The translations under genes were made by a program, and so were the position numbers. The notes beneath the pieces were generated by a model. It was not told where the DNA came from. It was given only the letters and a program-made list of their open reading frames with translations, and did no database searches. This document shows positions 22,130 to 34,310 of a DNA stretch of 64,000 bases, in pieces (the first letter of the stretch is position 1; each line of letters begins with the position of its first letter). Location of the stretch: assembly GCA_027257055.1 (NCBI GenBank), contig JAPVLO010000138.1:3534001-3598000 (forward strand). Direction: 5' to 3'. This DNA comes from Cephalopachus bancanus (lineage: Eukaryota; Chordata; Mammalia; Primates; Tarsiidae).

Positions 22130-25100
22130 TTATATGAGTGAGAACATGTGATATTCAGATCTTTGTTTTTGTGAGAGGTCACTCAGTATTATAGACTCTA
22201 GTTCCATCCAGATTGCTGCGAAATTCATGATTTTGTTCTTTTTTATGGCTGCGTAGTATTCCATCGTGTATATGTACCACATTTTTTTAATCCAGTCCTC
22301 TTTTGATGGGCAGCATGGTTGTTTCCAGGTTCTTGCTATTGTGAACAACGCTGCGATAAACATACGTGTGCAGGTATCTTTTTTATAGAGTGATTTGTGT
22401 TTTCAGGGTATATTCCCAGTAGGGGGATTGCAGGGTCATATGGAAGGTCGATTTTTAGAGCTTTTAGGAATCGCCACACTGCTTTCCACAGAGGTTGCAC
22501 TAGTTTACACTCCCACCAACAGTGTAGAAGTGTTTCCTTTTCACCACACTCTCACCAGCAGCTGTTATTTTTTGAGTTGTTGATAATTGCCATTCTGACT
22601 CGAGTTAGGTGGTATCTCAGTGCGGTTTTGATTTGCATCTCCCTGATGATTAGTGAGGTTGAGCATTTCTTCATGTGTTTGTTGGCTGCTCGGATGTCTT
22701 CTTTTGTGAAGTGTCTGTTCATATCTTTTGCCCATTTTATAATGGGGTTGTTTGTTTTCTTCTTTCAGTACATTTCAGTTCCTTGTAGATCCAGGATGTT
22801 AAGCCTTTGTCAGACCTAGAGTTGGCAAATACTTTTTCCCAGTCTGTAGGCTGTCTCCCTGCTCTCTTGATGGTTTCTTTGGCTTTGCAGAAGCTTGTCA
22901 GTTTAATAAGGTCCCATTTGTCTATCTTCTCTCTTATGTCCTGTGGGTTTCGGGTTTTGTACAGGAATTGGATGCCAGTTCTGATTTCCATGAGAGTATT
23001 TCTTTCCTTTTCTAAGGTTCTTATGGTTTGAGGTTTTACATTTAGGTCTCTGATCCATTTGGAGTTAACCTTTGTGCGTGGGGACAGATAGGGGTCCTGT
23101 CTCAATCTTCTGCATGTGGTCAGCCAGTTTTCCCAGCACCATTTACTGAATAGGTTCTCCTCTCCCCATTGGTAGGTGGTGGGGGCTTTGTCAAAGATGA
23201 GTTGGTTGAGAAATTGAGGTTTTGCTTCTGGAATCTCAATTCTGTTCCATTGATATACATGCCTGTTCCTGTACCAATACCAGGCTGTTTTGATGATTGT
23301 AGCTTTATAGTAAAGTTTGAAGTCTGGTATTGTGATACCACCTGCTTTGTTTTTTTTTTTTGCTGAGGATTGTTCTGGCTATTCTTGGATGTTTGTGTTT
23401 CCATATGAATTCCTGGCTTGTTTTCTCTAGGTCTGAGAAGAATGTTGTTGGTAATTTAATAGGTATTGCATTGAATTTGTAGATTGCCTTAGGTAAGATG
23501 GACATCTTCACAATGTTGATTCTTCTGATCCATGAGCATGGGATATTTTTTCACTTGTTCGTGTCAGCTTTGATTTCCTTGAGCAGTGTTTTGTAATTTT
23601 CATTGTAAAGGTCTTTCATGTCTCTGGTTAGGAAGATGCCAAGGTATTTCATTTTTTTTGTGGTTATTGTGAATGGAATTGTGTTTTTTATTTGGGTTTC
23701 TGTTTGTTTATTATTGGTGTAGAGAAATGCGATTTTCTTTTGTACATTTACTTTGTTTCCTGAGACTTTGCCAAAGGCCTTTATGAATGTAAGGAGACCT
23801 TTGACTGATTCTCTTGGGTTTTCAAGGTACACAATCATATCATCTGCATAGAGAGATAACTTGACTTCCTCTTTTCCTATTTGAATACCTCTGATTGCCT
23901 CCTCTTCTCTGATTGCTGTAGCCAGGACTTCTAATACTGTGTTGAACAGGAGGTGAGAGAGTGGGCATCCTTGTCCAGTTCCAGTTTTCAGGGGAATTGG
24001 TTCCAATTTTTGTCCATTTAGGAGTATGCTGGTTGTGGGTTTCTCGTAGATGGCTTTTACTATTTTGAGGTATGTTCCCCGTATGCCTAGATGTTCAAGG
24101 GTTTTTATCAAGAAGGGGTGCTGGATTTTATCAAAAGCTTTTTCTGCATCTAATGATATAATCATGTGGGGTTTTTTTTTGACATCTGTTGATGTATTTA
24201 ATTACATTTATGGTTTTAAAAATGTTGAACCAGATTTGCATCCTAGGAATGAAGCCTACTTGGTCACAATGGATGATTTTTGAGATGTATTGCTGAATTC
24301 GGTTTGCTAGGATCTTGTTGAGAATTTTAGCATTTATGTTCATCAAAGATATTGGCCTGTAGTTCTCTTTCTTTGTTGGATCTTTACCTGACTTGGTATC
24401 AATGTGATGCTGACTTCATAAAATGATTTGGGGAGAGTTCCATCTATTTCAATCACCTGGAATACCTTCAGTAGGATTGGTATCAACTCCTCCTTGAATG
24501 TCTTGTAGAATTCTGCTGGAAAGCCATCTGGACCAGGACTTTTTTTTGTAGGAAGTTTTCTTAATACGTAGTTGATTTCCTTGGTTTTTTTCTCATTTTT
24601 TCTTGGTCAGTCTAGCTAGGGGACCATCAATCTTGTTTACCCTTTCGAAGAACCAGCTTTTTGTTTCATTGATTTTTTTTGTATTATCCTTTAGTCTTCT
24701 ATGTCCTGGATTTGGGCTTTTATTTTGGTGATCTGGATTCTTCTGCTGAAATTAGGGTTTTTGTGGTCTTGCTTTTCCAGCTTCTTTAGATGGCTTGTTA
24801 GGTTGTGAATTTCTGTTCCTTCCATTTTCTTCATGTGTGTTTGTAGGGATATAAATTCCCCTCTTACTACAGCTTTCAGGGCATCCCAGAGATTTTGGTA
24901 AGATGTTTCTTCATTTTCATTTGTTTCCAGGTATCTTTTGATCCCTGTTTTGATTTCGTCGTTGACCCAGGAGTTGTTCAGCATCATGCTGTTTAGTGTC
25001 CATGTCTTTGTGGGTTTTGGGGGGACTTTGTTGGTGTCAATATTTATTTTTATTCCACTGTGGTCCGAGAAGGTGTTTGGTAGAATTTCGGTCCTTTTAA

Positions 25101-25745
25101 ATTTGCTTATGCTTGATTTATGGCCGAGTATGTGGTTGATCTTAGAATATGTTCCATGTGGTGATGAGTAGAATGTGTATTCTGTGGTCTTTGGTTGGAG
25201 TGTTCTGTAGGTATCAATTAAGTCCATTTGGTCCAAAGTCACATTGAGGTTCCGGATCTCCTTGCTGATTTTTTGTCCTGATGATCTGTCTAGGGTTGTG
25301 AGTGGGGTATTAAAGTCCCCAGTTATGATAGTGTTAGAGTCAATATCTTTCTTTAGTTTTCCAAGAAGTTGTTTTATGAAAGTTGGCACACCTATGTTGG
25401 GTGCATATATGTTTAGCATAGATATTTCTTGTTGATGGATTGAGCCTTTTATCATTATATAGTGGCCTTCTGTATCTTTTTTGATTTTTAATAGCTTGAA
25501 GGGTATTTTGTCTGAAATTAAGATCGCTACTCCTTTCTTTTGTATTCGTTCGCCTGAAAGTTTGTTTCCCATCCTCTTACTTTGAGTCTGTGGGTGTCCT
25601 TTCTAGTGAGGTGAGTCTCTTGAAGGCAATAGATTGTTGCCTGATGATATTTTATCCATTTTGCCATTCTATGTCTTTTCAGTGGTGCATTTAGTCCATT
25701 CACATTTAGGCTAATAATTGAAATGCAAGAGTTGATCCCTGTCAT
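22130..25745 (-). pseudogene. L1 ORF2p (endonuclease-reverse transcriptase), multiply broken
   Basis: ORF2p nicks the target and reverse-transcribes L1 RNA. From the start at 25745, the endonuclease begins SLNVNGLNAPLKRH with the QETH motif, shifts frame near 25550, and continues to the ITGDFN and SDHSGI blocks. The reverse transcriptase (about 24350-23551) keeps GTGQGCPLS and the catalytic YADD box (23850-23839). The C-terminal part runs through MWYIYTMEYYAAIKKN to a stop at 22130. Between these, frames break at about 25550, 24690-24350, 24150, 23540, 23400, 23110 and 22730, some at homopolymers. All domains are present in order but it cannot make a functional protein. Confidence 0.93.
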
Positions 25746-25817
25746 AAAGTTCTTACAGAGTTGTTCCTGTTTATTTGTTGTCTTTCTTTGGGTTTTGGAG
25801 TTGGTTCATGTGTCTTT

Positions 25818-26782
25818 TTAATCTTTTGCCTGTACTCTTGTGAAGAATACTGTTGTTCTTTTTTCTTTTTCTTCTGTGTCCAGTACTTTCTTAAGTGTTT
25901 CTTGTAGAGGTGGTCTGATGGCAGCGTAGGTTCTTAGGGATTGGATGTCTGGAAAAGATTTCAATTCTCCCTCACTAATGAAGCTTAGTTTGGCTGGGTA
26001 GGTTATTCTTGGTTGAAATTGTTTCTCTTTTAGAACTTTGAAGATAGGGCTCCTGGCTCTCCTGGCCTGAAGGGCTTCTGTGGATAAATCTGCTGCTATT
26101 CTAATTGGTTTTCCCTGGTGGGTAGTCTGACCTTTTTCTCTTGCTGCCTTTAGGATTTTTTCTTTCATAGCTACTTTGTTTAGGCGAATTATTATGTGTC
26201 TGGGAGTTGGTCTTCTCATTTGTTGTCTTGCAAGGGTTCTCTGAATCTCTTGTGTTTGAATTTTTTCATCCTTAATGAGTTGAGGGAAGTTTTCTTGAAT
26301 GATTTCATGAAATGTTTGTTCCAGTGTGGCTTCTGTTTCTCTTTCTGCCTCAGGAAGCCCAATTACTCTAAGGTTTGGTCTCTTGAAGTGATCATTCATC
26401 TCTTGCAAGTTTTGTTCCATATTTTTGAGCTTCTTTTCTATGCTTTTGACAGTTTGGGTTAGTTCTGTGCTTTGGTGTTCGAGCTCTGAGATTCTTTCTT
26501 CTCCTTGGCTGATTCTGCTTTCCATGCTTATTAGTCTGTTGTTCATTTCCATCACAATATTCTTTACTGCTGTCATTTCTGACATCAGCTCCTTCCTATT
26601 TTCCTCTTGTCTCTCTTCAATTTTTTGATTCTCTCCATTAATGTCTTGATGTCTGGGTTTGTTGCATGTAACCAGTCATTCTGGGGACTCTTCATTGTCT
26701 GTGTTCCAGAATCTGTTTTCTCAGTGTCTGATTTCCCATGGGTCTGTGTAAGACCTATATTCTTCTTTTGGTTTTTCTTCAT
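25818..26782 (-). pseudogene. L1 ORF1p, one frameshift
   Basis: ORF1p is the trimeric RNA-binding chaperone of the L1 ribonucleoprotein particle. The first 65 codons (MKKNQKKN... to ERIKKLK) read in one frame, then a one-base change in or near an A-run at about 26620-26635 shifts the frame. The remaining 255 codons are open: a coiled coil (ISQGEERISELEHQSTELTQ..., heptad-like), the RRM region (HFKRPNLRVIGLPEAE) and the C-terminal domain (QARRARSPIFKVLKEKQ) to a normal stop. Total length of about 320 residues fits the family. The start at 26782 is supported by a matching start in the second L1 at 54183. Confidence 0.9.
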
Positions 26783-28178
26783 TTGTGCGGTTTTTCCTCC
26801 TCCCTACTTTTTCCTTCCCTCCACATCACCGTGTTCTTTAATTCTGTTATCCAGGGGTAAAGGAATTAGTTTTACTTCTGTTTGTTCAATCTCCTATTCT
26901 TTATGTATGTCCTCTTACTTTGTTCAATTCTGAAGTTGAACTGTAGGTTGGAGGTGGTCCTTTTTGTGGTTTTGAGATGTACTTAAGGGGAGAACTGTGA
27001 TTCAAAATCTATCTGCAGGTCCTGGTATTCGCTGACAGGCATGTGGATAATGTGGAACCCACTTCCCACTGCCCTGGAATCTGTCCATGCAGTGGGGCTA
27101 TAGGTGTACTCCCTGAAATAAAATGTGGTTAGCAGAGGGGAGACAGAGGAGCAGATAGTGGGTTGAAGAGGGGAATGGAGAGATAGAGGAGTAAGAGGGG
27201 AAACAAACGAGTGTGCCAACAAATAGAGAGAGAGGCCTATACTGAAACAGGCAAAAACAATAGACCACAGCTACAGACGAACCAACTCTCATACAAAAAA
27301 ATAAAAAATAAAAATAAAACATATAGTGATGCTAACATACAAGCTAACCAACCACCTTGTTAGTGTGCTGTTCCTCTATACAAAGATATGGTTTACAGAG
27401 AGAGGAAAAGAGAAGAAAAGGAAAAGGAAAAAAGAAAAAAGGGAACAATACAGTAGGAATAGAATTAAGCCATTAAACTAATCGAATCAATGAAGCAGAC
27501 TCTGAGACATTTCATTTAAGTCCAATGTCCTTTCAGGTCTGATTTCTAGTTTTCTTTTCAAGCTGGTAAATTAGTTTGCAGGTAGGGTCAGTTGCCCCGA
27601 TCTGCTGTGAAGGACAGTTCAGATTAACCTCCGTTCAGCAGTTTGGTCTATGTCTTTATCAAGTTTGTTTCTTCCGTTTTGGTGTGGTTACCTTGAATCG
27701 CCAGCAGGTGGTGCTATCTCAGCTGTTCGCCCCAGAGTGGGTGGGGCCGGACAGGAACAAGATGGCTGCCTGCCTCCGAGCAGGCAACAGGAGCCACATG
27801 CTGGGCGGGCAGGACAGTCTCGGACGCAGGAGAGGTGGCAGCGATCCCAGCAGATCTTCCCTGAAGGGGTTTGGTGTGGATCACCTCAGGCCCCAGGTGG
27901 TGTGATGTACTACCTGTCACGGAGACCGCGGTGGTGGTGGCGGCAACGGCAGCGGCGGCGGGGGGAGGGGCCGTGGTGGCGGCAGGACTGTTTGCACTGC
28001 AGTAACTGTCCAGTTGTTCAGATGTTGCGGTGGCAACGGCCGAGCTCTGTCTGAAGAGCAGGTTGCGATGCTGGGGTCCCCAGCACCCCGGGGCGAGAGT
28101 CAGAGACCCACTGCAGATCTCCCTTGCAGAGGGCCTCAGACACCGGGTTGCCCCGTCACCATCTTGCCGCGAACCCTC
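26783..28178 (-). promoter_or_regulatory. L1 copy 1 5' UTR / internal promoter
   Basis: This GC-rich region contrasts with the AT-rich flanks. CGG/CAACGG-type triplets are dense at 27925-27975. A CAAGATGG core at 28166-28159 on the minus strand, about 12 bases from the element start, matches the YY1-type site known at L1 5' ends. Its last about 350 bases before ORF1 resemble the same region of the other full-length L1 (about 53930-54180), while the promoter-proximal part does not. Confidence 0.75.
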
Positions 28179-28193
28179 AAGTCATTTATTTTA

Positions 28194-29749
28194 ATGATGA
28201 GGGAGAGTAAAATAATTTTTTAAAAAATGTACACACATTCAAATATTTATGGAAAACTCAAAATAATACATATAAATACTATTGAGATCATCTTTCTTCT
28301 TCTCTATACATCTTTTTCATTATTTCTCAATAGTCTATAGGAAGCATGTATTTTTTCATAATGATAAAAATTTTATTTGAAAAAGTTTAGGTAAAGAGTT
28401 TTGTGCTCAAAAGTTTTATTTATAAAAAATAATCCTCGAGAACTTTGTGTCTCTACTCACACAACGTGTCCAAAATGTATCAGCAGGCACTCTTCACTGC
28501 AGTCACTCATGGACCTAGCATAATGGCTACTTTAAAATGTTCCTCATCAACACTACAGTAAGTAGATAGGCAGGCAAAACTTGCACTGGCTTGTAAATTA
28601 CATATATGCTATATATGTATAGATATATATGCAATTTATATACATATATATTATATGTACATATCAACTGTAAGTTATATATGTAATTTTTATACATGCA
28701 TATTATATGCGCATGTCAACAATAATAAAGACATTTTTAGTTAAAGTGATTGAAAAAATGCATTAAAAGAAAATCCATAAGAATTGCAAAAAAGAGAAAA
28801 AGATGATGGATGATTTAATTTTAGACTTGTTGAGTTCAAATTAGAAATAACACAAAATTAAAAATCTGGCTTTTTATGAAAAATATTTGAAAATCACCTA
28901 TTTGGGGATGGTAGCAGAAATTGTGGAATTAGCTAAAGTTTCAAGAGAGAAAATCCACATGGAAAAAGGCTCTGGGAAGATTCTTAAAAACTGGTACAAT
29001 AGAAAGATGAAGGAAAAAAATGAAGAAAGAGAAGGGAAGAAAGAGAAAGAGAAGGGACGTTAAGAAAACTGTAAGAGAAATGGGATTGTTCAGTATCCGA
29101 AAAGCCAACATATCTCTAAGAGTATGACGGAATTCTATCTCTGAAATGATATACAATGTGAAATACATTCACTGAGAGGCAATGGAAAGAAAAGATTTAA
29201 CATGCCTTAGTTCAATATGAATTTCTGAAGGAAAGCTTCTAGTAGGTGAGAAGGACTTATGCTGAATGCAAAAATGTAACAAACAACTTAATGGTGAAGA
29301 AGTAATAGTGATTGTCAACATTTATTTGAAGGTGATGATTACTGGAAATGGGAGGGGTTTTGAATCAGAGACACTTGATAGTAATGCATTGGTAAAGAAA
29401 AATAGAAAAAATGGAAATAGAAATAGTGACATTGATGGAGAGATAGATAATAGAAATTGATGAGATAATGATATAAACACATACGTACACAATTCCTAAT
29501 GATTTCTGTCCTAGTTTTAATCAGTCTCTGAAAGTAATTAAGCATTTAGCTCAGTCCATCTCTTCATTAGATAGTTGTTAACCTGAGCCAGTCATATGAG
29601 CAAATGCTGTCATTACTCTTCTTTAACCACTTTGTTCTCTAAGTAAATGAGAAAAGTATGCTAAAATACCCCAGTGTAATTTTGGATTTGTTGCAGTTTT
29701 ACTTCTGTAAATTTTGCTTATATATTTTGAGTTTATACTATTAGATGCA
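28194..29749. other. AT-rich, unassigned, with an AT-palindromic patch
   Basis: 28595-28720 is an imperfect TATATA/CATATA-rich patch with local self-complementarity. Elsewhere I see no gene; the 75-codon minus-strand frame at 28941-29168 is low-complexity. Confidence 0.4.
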
Positions 29750-30290
29750 TAATTTTTATTTTTTTCAGCAAGTTGAACTGCTCTCTGCAATTGCACTATA
29801 ATATTGCTGAAGTATTCCTTTCTATTGTTTCCCCTGATTGGGGTTTGTCACACATCTTGAATTTGTAAAATACTTGGCTGTCATTTCTTCAAAAAATGTT
29901 TCTTTCTTATTCTTTTTCTGTTTTTCTTTGAAATTCTAATTTCATGCAGTCTTTTGTATTCTAGTCTTTATATCTCTTACTCTTTATATCTTCCTTTTTA
30001 TTTCTCTTTGTTTCATTCTGGACATTTTCTTCTCATGTGTATTTTAGTTTACTAATTGTTTCTACAGCTCTGTTAATCTGCTAAGTCCACCTATTAGATT
30101 TCTCTATGTGTGTGCTGTTTATTTTATTTCTCAGTTCTTTGTTTCTATTTCTTTCATTTTTATAATTTAAATCTGTTAGCTAAAATTACCAATCTTATCA
30201 CTTATTTCCTTGGCTATGTTAAGACTAACTAAAAATTGCCTGGTAGCTCTGTTCTCTGAAATAAATTCACATCTGGTATTTCTCTTGGCC
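29750..30290 (-). repeat. Possible ancient L1 sequence, antisense
   Basis: Long T-rich sequence (TTCATGCAGTCTTTTGTATTC, TCATTCTGGACATTTTCTTC) has the look of antisense old L1 coding DNA. Too diverged for a firm call. Confidence 0.3.
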
Positions 30291-30684
30291 ATTTTTAAAT
30301 GAAAAAATAATGAGATGCAAATAATAATACTAAATTAAATTAGTTCAAGTTCTGAAATAATGACTTGAATCAGAGATGCATTTTTAAAAGGAACTTTCCT
30401 TTTTAGCTTACTTTCATAGCATGACCCTTTGCAGTTCCATCCCAAAGTCAGAGCATTATTGCCCTCTTCTTTGTGAATTTTGAACTCACCAAGCTCCCAA
30501 ACACTTTTTTCTGGAATTGAAAAATATTCTGAGGGAAAATTAGCCCCAAATGTTAGATCCTCATCTCTCTCTCTTTTTTAAGTGTATGTTTGTAAAAATC
30601 TTAGTTCTGTTATTTTGTCCTTTTAGTTCTCCAATGCCTTCAAGAACATTTTTTAAGTGTCAACATTAAATTCAATAATAGGAA

Positions 30685-31745
30685 AATAAACAACTAAAGA
30701 ATGGGCAAAAAACCTGAACAGACATCTGACCAAAGAAGGCATGCATATGTCAAAAAAGCATATGAACGTATGTTCAACATCATATTTCATTAAGCAATTG
30801 CAAATGAAAACAAGATACCACTAAATTTCTATTGGAGTGACCCAAATCCACAACACTGACACTAGCAAATGCTGACCAGCTTATGAAGCAACAAGAACTC
30901 TCATTTATTTCTGTTGGGAATACAAAATGGTAGAGTCAATTTGGAAGACAGTTTGGTAGTTTTATACAAAACTAAACATAGTCTTACATCTAATCCAGTA
31001 ATTGCAATCATACTCCTTGGTATTTACCTCAAAGAATTAAAAACTTAGGTCCACAAAAAACCTACACACAAATGCTTTGAGCAGCTTTATTTATAATTAC
31101 CCAAACTTGGAAGCATTCAAGATGTCCTTAAGTAGCTAATTGGATAAACTGTGGTATATACAAACAATGGAATATTACTCAGTGCTAAAGAATAAAAAGA
31201 GCTATCAAGCCATGAAGAAATATGGAGAAAACTTAATGCATTTAAATGCATAAATGTATATTAAGTGAAAGCAGCCAATCTGAAAGGGCTACACACTGTA
31301 TTATTTCAACCATAAGATGTTCTGGAAAAGACAAAACAATGGAAACTGTAAAGAGATCAGTGATTGCCAGGGTTTGGAAGGAGGGAGGGAAGGAGGAAGG
31401 TATAGAAGGAGCACAGAGGATTTTTAAGGCAGTGGAACTATCCTGTATGAGCATCATACAAAATATACTGTATTATCTATATTATCATAAAATGGTAGAC
31501 TCACGTCATTAAACATGTGTCCAAATTCATAGAATCTACAACACTAGGACTTAACCCTGCTGTAAACTGTGGACTTTGGGTGATAATGATGTATCAGTGT
31601 AGGTTTATAGCATGTAACAAATATACAGCTGCGGCATGGGAGGTCAATAGTGGGAAAGCAGATGTGTTGGGACAGTAGTATATGACACCTATCTGTAGTT
31701 TCTGCTCAATTTGTTGTGAACCTAAAAAACTACTCTAAAAAATAA
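30685..31745 (+). mobile_element. Ancient L1M, ORF2 end and 3' UTR
   Basis: Sense remnants of the L1 ORF2 C-terminus appear in order: GAATGGGCAAAAAACCTGAACAGACAT, then the TATGGAGTCAATTTGGAAGACAGTTTGG-like block, then AATGGAATATTACTCAGTGCTAAAGAA. A 3' UTR follows with GGTTTGGAAGGAGGGAGGGA and an end near TAAAAAACTACTCTAAAAAATAA. High divergence marks a pre-primate or early primate age. Confidence 0.85.
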
Positions 31746-32769
31746 GGCTTGTTAATTTAATAACAAGTTCTGTCCCCTTTACATATCCATTTTTTAAAAA
31801 ATCACATTTTGGGCTGTCTTCAGTAAGGTGGTTGCCTCTAATTACCTGGTGTGCCATCATAGGAAGCAGTAAAATTAAAGCCCTTAATTGGTTTTGAAGA
31901 AACACACAGATATTCGTTATCTGTTAGCTTGTGAGGTATTTTTAAGGCAGAAATTCTGTTCATTGATAGTCCCTGTATTGTTCCATAGAAAATACTCAAT
32001 AAAAATTTAAATGTTACCACTAGTTTTTCTCTTAATTTCAAGTAGCTTCATTTAGTAAGACAGTTAATTTATTTTTCTGAGATCCTTCTGCATAACTGGT
32101 TTTTATCTTTCTACTTGTAACCATATTTGATGACTTGCTATTTTTTTTCTGTCTGCCTCCAGAATTTTCCTGCAATAATTATGTCACCAATTTTTCATCA
32201 AAGTTATCTTGGATTTCAGAATTTTTCTTACAAATATTACTGCTCTCATTCTGCCTGTCCATTGGCAGGCAACTGCTGAGATGTGTCTCCTCTCTACCTC
32301 ATAACCATTTTTAAAATCTGATAGCTGCACCCAGATGTATTTAAGGTGAGGATTAGAGACAACTGTTTACTTTTATGCCATTAAAAAAATAGAGATGCTA
32401 ATGTAATATGATTGAGAGAAGTATCCAAATAATACTAGCTATTATTCTTGAATTTTAAATTTTATGCTGATTGCTTAGACATCTGAAATCTAATTGCTTT
32501 CTCAAGGCCATTTTTATTTTCAGTGAGCAGGGCATGTCTGAGATCATGTGAATTTGGGACAGGTTATAACTTGAAGTGACAGGCAACACGGTATGATTTA
32601 ACATTTCAGAAATAAGTATTTGTTATTACTGTTGTTTTTAGCTTACAACTTTTGTGAAACTTGTTAATGAGAAATTTAATTGTTTTCCTGGTTATATCCC
32701 TGGGGTCTATGGTCTTCTTATATTTGTGAGCATGCTTGCTGTAAAAAACAAAAGTAATAGAACATTGCA
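31746..32769. other. No feature recognised
   Basis: AT-rich spacer between two old L1 copies. 31810-32040 carries a 67-codon frame with no recognisable content. Confidence 0.35.
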
Positions 32770-32789
32770 AAGACATAAGTATCAGTGTT

Positions 32790-34310
32790 TTAAATACTTT
32801 TGATATTAACTCTTTTCTGGTATATGATTTACAAACATTTTATCCCACCCTGTAGGTTGCCTTTTCATTCTGTTGACTGTTTTTTTTGCTGTGCAGCACT
32901 CTTTTAGTGTGATGTATTTCTATTTGTCTAATTTTGGTTTTGTTGTTTATGTTTTTGGTGTCATATCCAAGAAATCATTACCAAGACCAGTATCAAGAAG
33001 CTTTTCCCTTATAGCTTCTATAGGAGTTTTAGTTTTAGGTCTCACATTTAAAACTTTATTTGAAGTTTATTTTTGTGTATAGTGTAAGATTAGGTTCCAA
33101 TTTTATTATTTTGTATTCAGATGTCCAGTTTTCCAAACACAATTTGTCAAAAAGACTATCTGTTCCTCACTGTGTATTCTTGGCCATCTTGCCACAGATC
33201 GGTAGGTCATGTAGACCCAAGTTTAGTTCTGGGTTCTCTATCAGGAACTTTTCCAACTCAATAGAAAAAACACAAATAATGTTTAAAAATGTTCAAAGGA
33301 CTTGAATGGCTATTTCTTTGAGAAAGGAATACAGATGTCCAAAAGGTATATGAAAAGATTGTCAACATCACTAATAATCAGAGCGATATCAATCAAAACC
33401 ATAATAAAATATCACTTCATACAAGTGAGGATGTCTATTGTCAAAAAATTAAAAGATAAGTGTTGGTGAGGTGAAATTAGAACCCTTCTACACTCTTGGT
33501 GAGAATGTAAAATGATATAGCTGCTATGGAAAACAGTATATAGGAGTCTCTAAAAGTTAGAAATTGAGCTACTATATGATCCAGCAATTTCTCTTCTGGG
33601 TAAATTCCCCAAATAATAGTATTTTTGATGAATATATTTTTATTTAATAGTAAATGCTTATTATTCTTGTTTAATCATGTTTATTTCATGATTATTAACA
33701 ATAGCAAAATTGTGAAAACAACCAAATGTCCACAAACAGATGAGTGAATAAAGAAAATATCATACACCCCCCCACACACACAATGGAATATTATCTATCT
33801 TTAAAAAAAAAGAAAATCCTGCCACTTATGACATCATGGGTGAATAAATGAATTTGGAGGACATTATGCTAAGTGAAGTAGCCAGGCTTAGAAGTACCCA
33901 TGCTGCACAATTCCACTTGCATGAGGTACCTAAAGTAGCCAAACTCATAGAAACAGAGACTAAAGTGGTAGTAACTAGTAGTCAAGGGGATGGAAATAGT
34001 GAGTCAAATCGATATGAATTTGCAGTTATGCATAATCAATTATTTCTAGAGATGCTGTGCATCATAGTGCCTATATTCAACAATACTATATTATACACTT
34101 GGAAAATCGTTAAAAGACTAGGTCTCATTTTAAGTGTTCTTAAGGCACCCACCCACCCACACATTCAAACAAACAAAAACTGAGAAGACTACAACCAAAC
34201 CTGTCATGATGGTTTCATGGGTGTAAGCATATGTCCTAACTCGTCGAATTGTATACATTAAACTTGTTCAGTTTTTATATCAATCAAAACTCGATAAAAT
34301 GATAAAAAGA
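32790..34310 (+). mobile_element. Ancient L1M with inverted 5' segment (twin-primed)
   Basis: 32795-33235 is antisense L1 ORF2 (TTTGCTGTGCAGCACTCTTTTAG..., parallel to about 22800-23250 in copy 1). From about 33243 the sequence becomes sense L1 and continues the coding order (CTTGAATGGCTATTTCTTTGAGAAAGG, AATATCACTTCATACAAGTGAGGATG, TCCAGCAATTTCTCTTCTGGG). It then runs through AATGGAATATTATC to a 3' UTR ending near 34310. The two halves are adjacent in L1 coordinates, as expected from twin priming. Confidence 0.75.

Larger units (their letters stand above)
21888..28193 (-). mobile_element. Full-length L1 retrotransposon (copy 1)
   Basis: The element spans about 21903-28178 (6.28 kb) between perfect 15-bp target duplications AAGTCATTTATTTTA at 21888-21902 and 28179-28193. 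In transcription order it has a GC-rich 5' UTR of about 1.4 kb (28178-26783), ORF1 (26782-25818), a 72-base spacer, ORF2 (25745-22130), a short 3' UTR with GTACCCCACA-type end and an A/T-rich tail. The perfect duplication and largely readable proteins mark it as relatively young for this window, but frameshifts in both ORFs make it inactive. It copied itself by target-primed reverse transcription. Confidence 0.95.

Noticed and set aside
22397..22819. 140-codon plus-strand frame
   Set aside because: Antisense shadow of the L1 ORF2 C-terminal region.
27576..28054. 109- and 134-codon plus-strand frames in GC-rich DNA
   Set aside because: They lie antisense in the L1 5' UTR; frame length follows from high GC and few stops.
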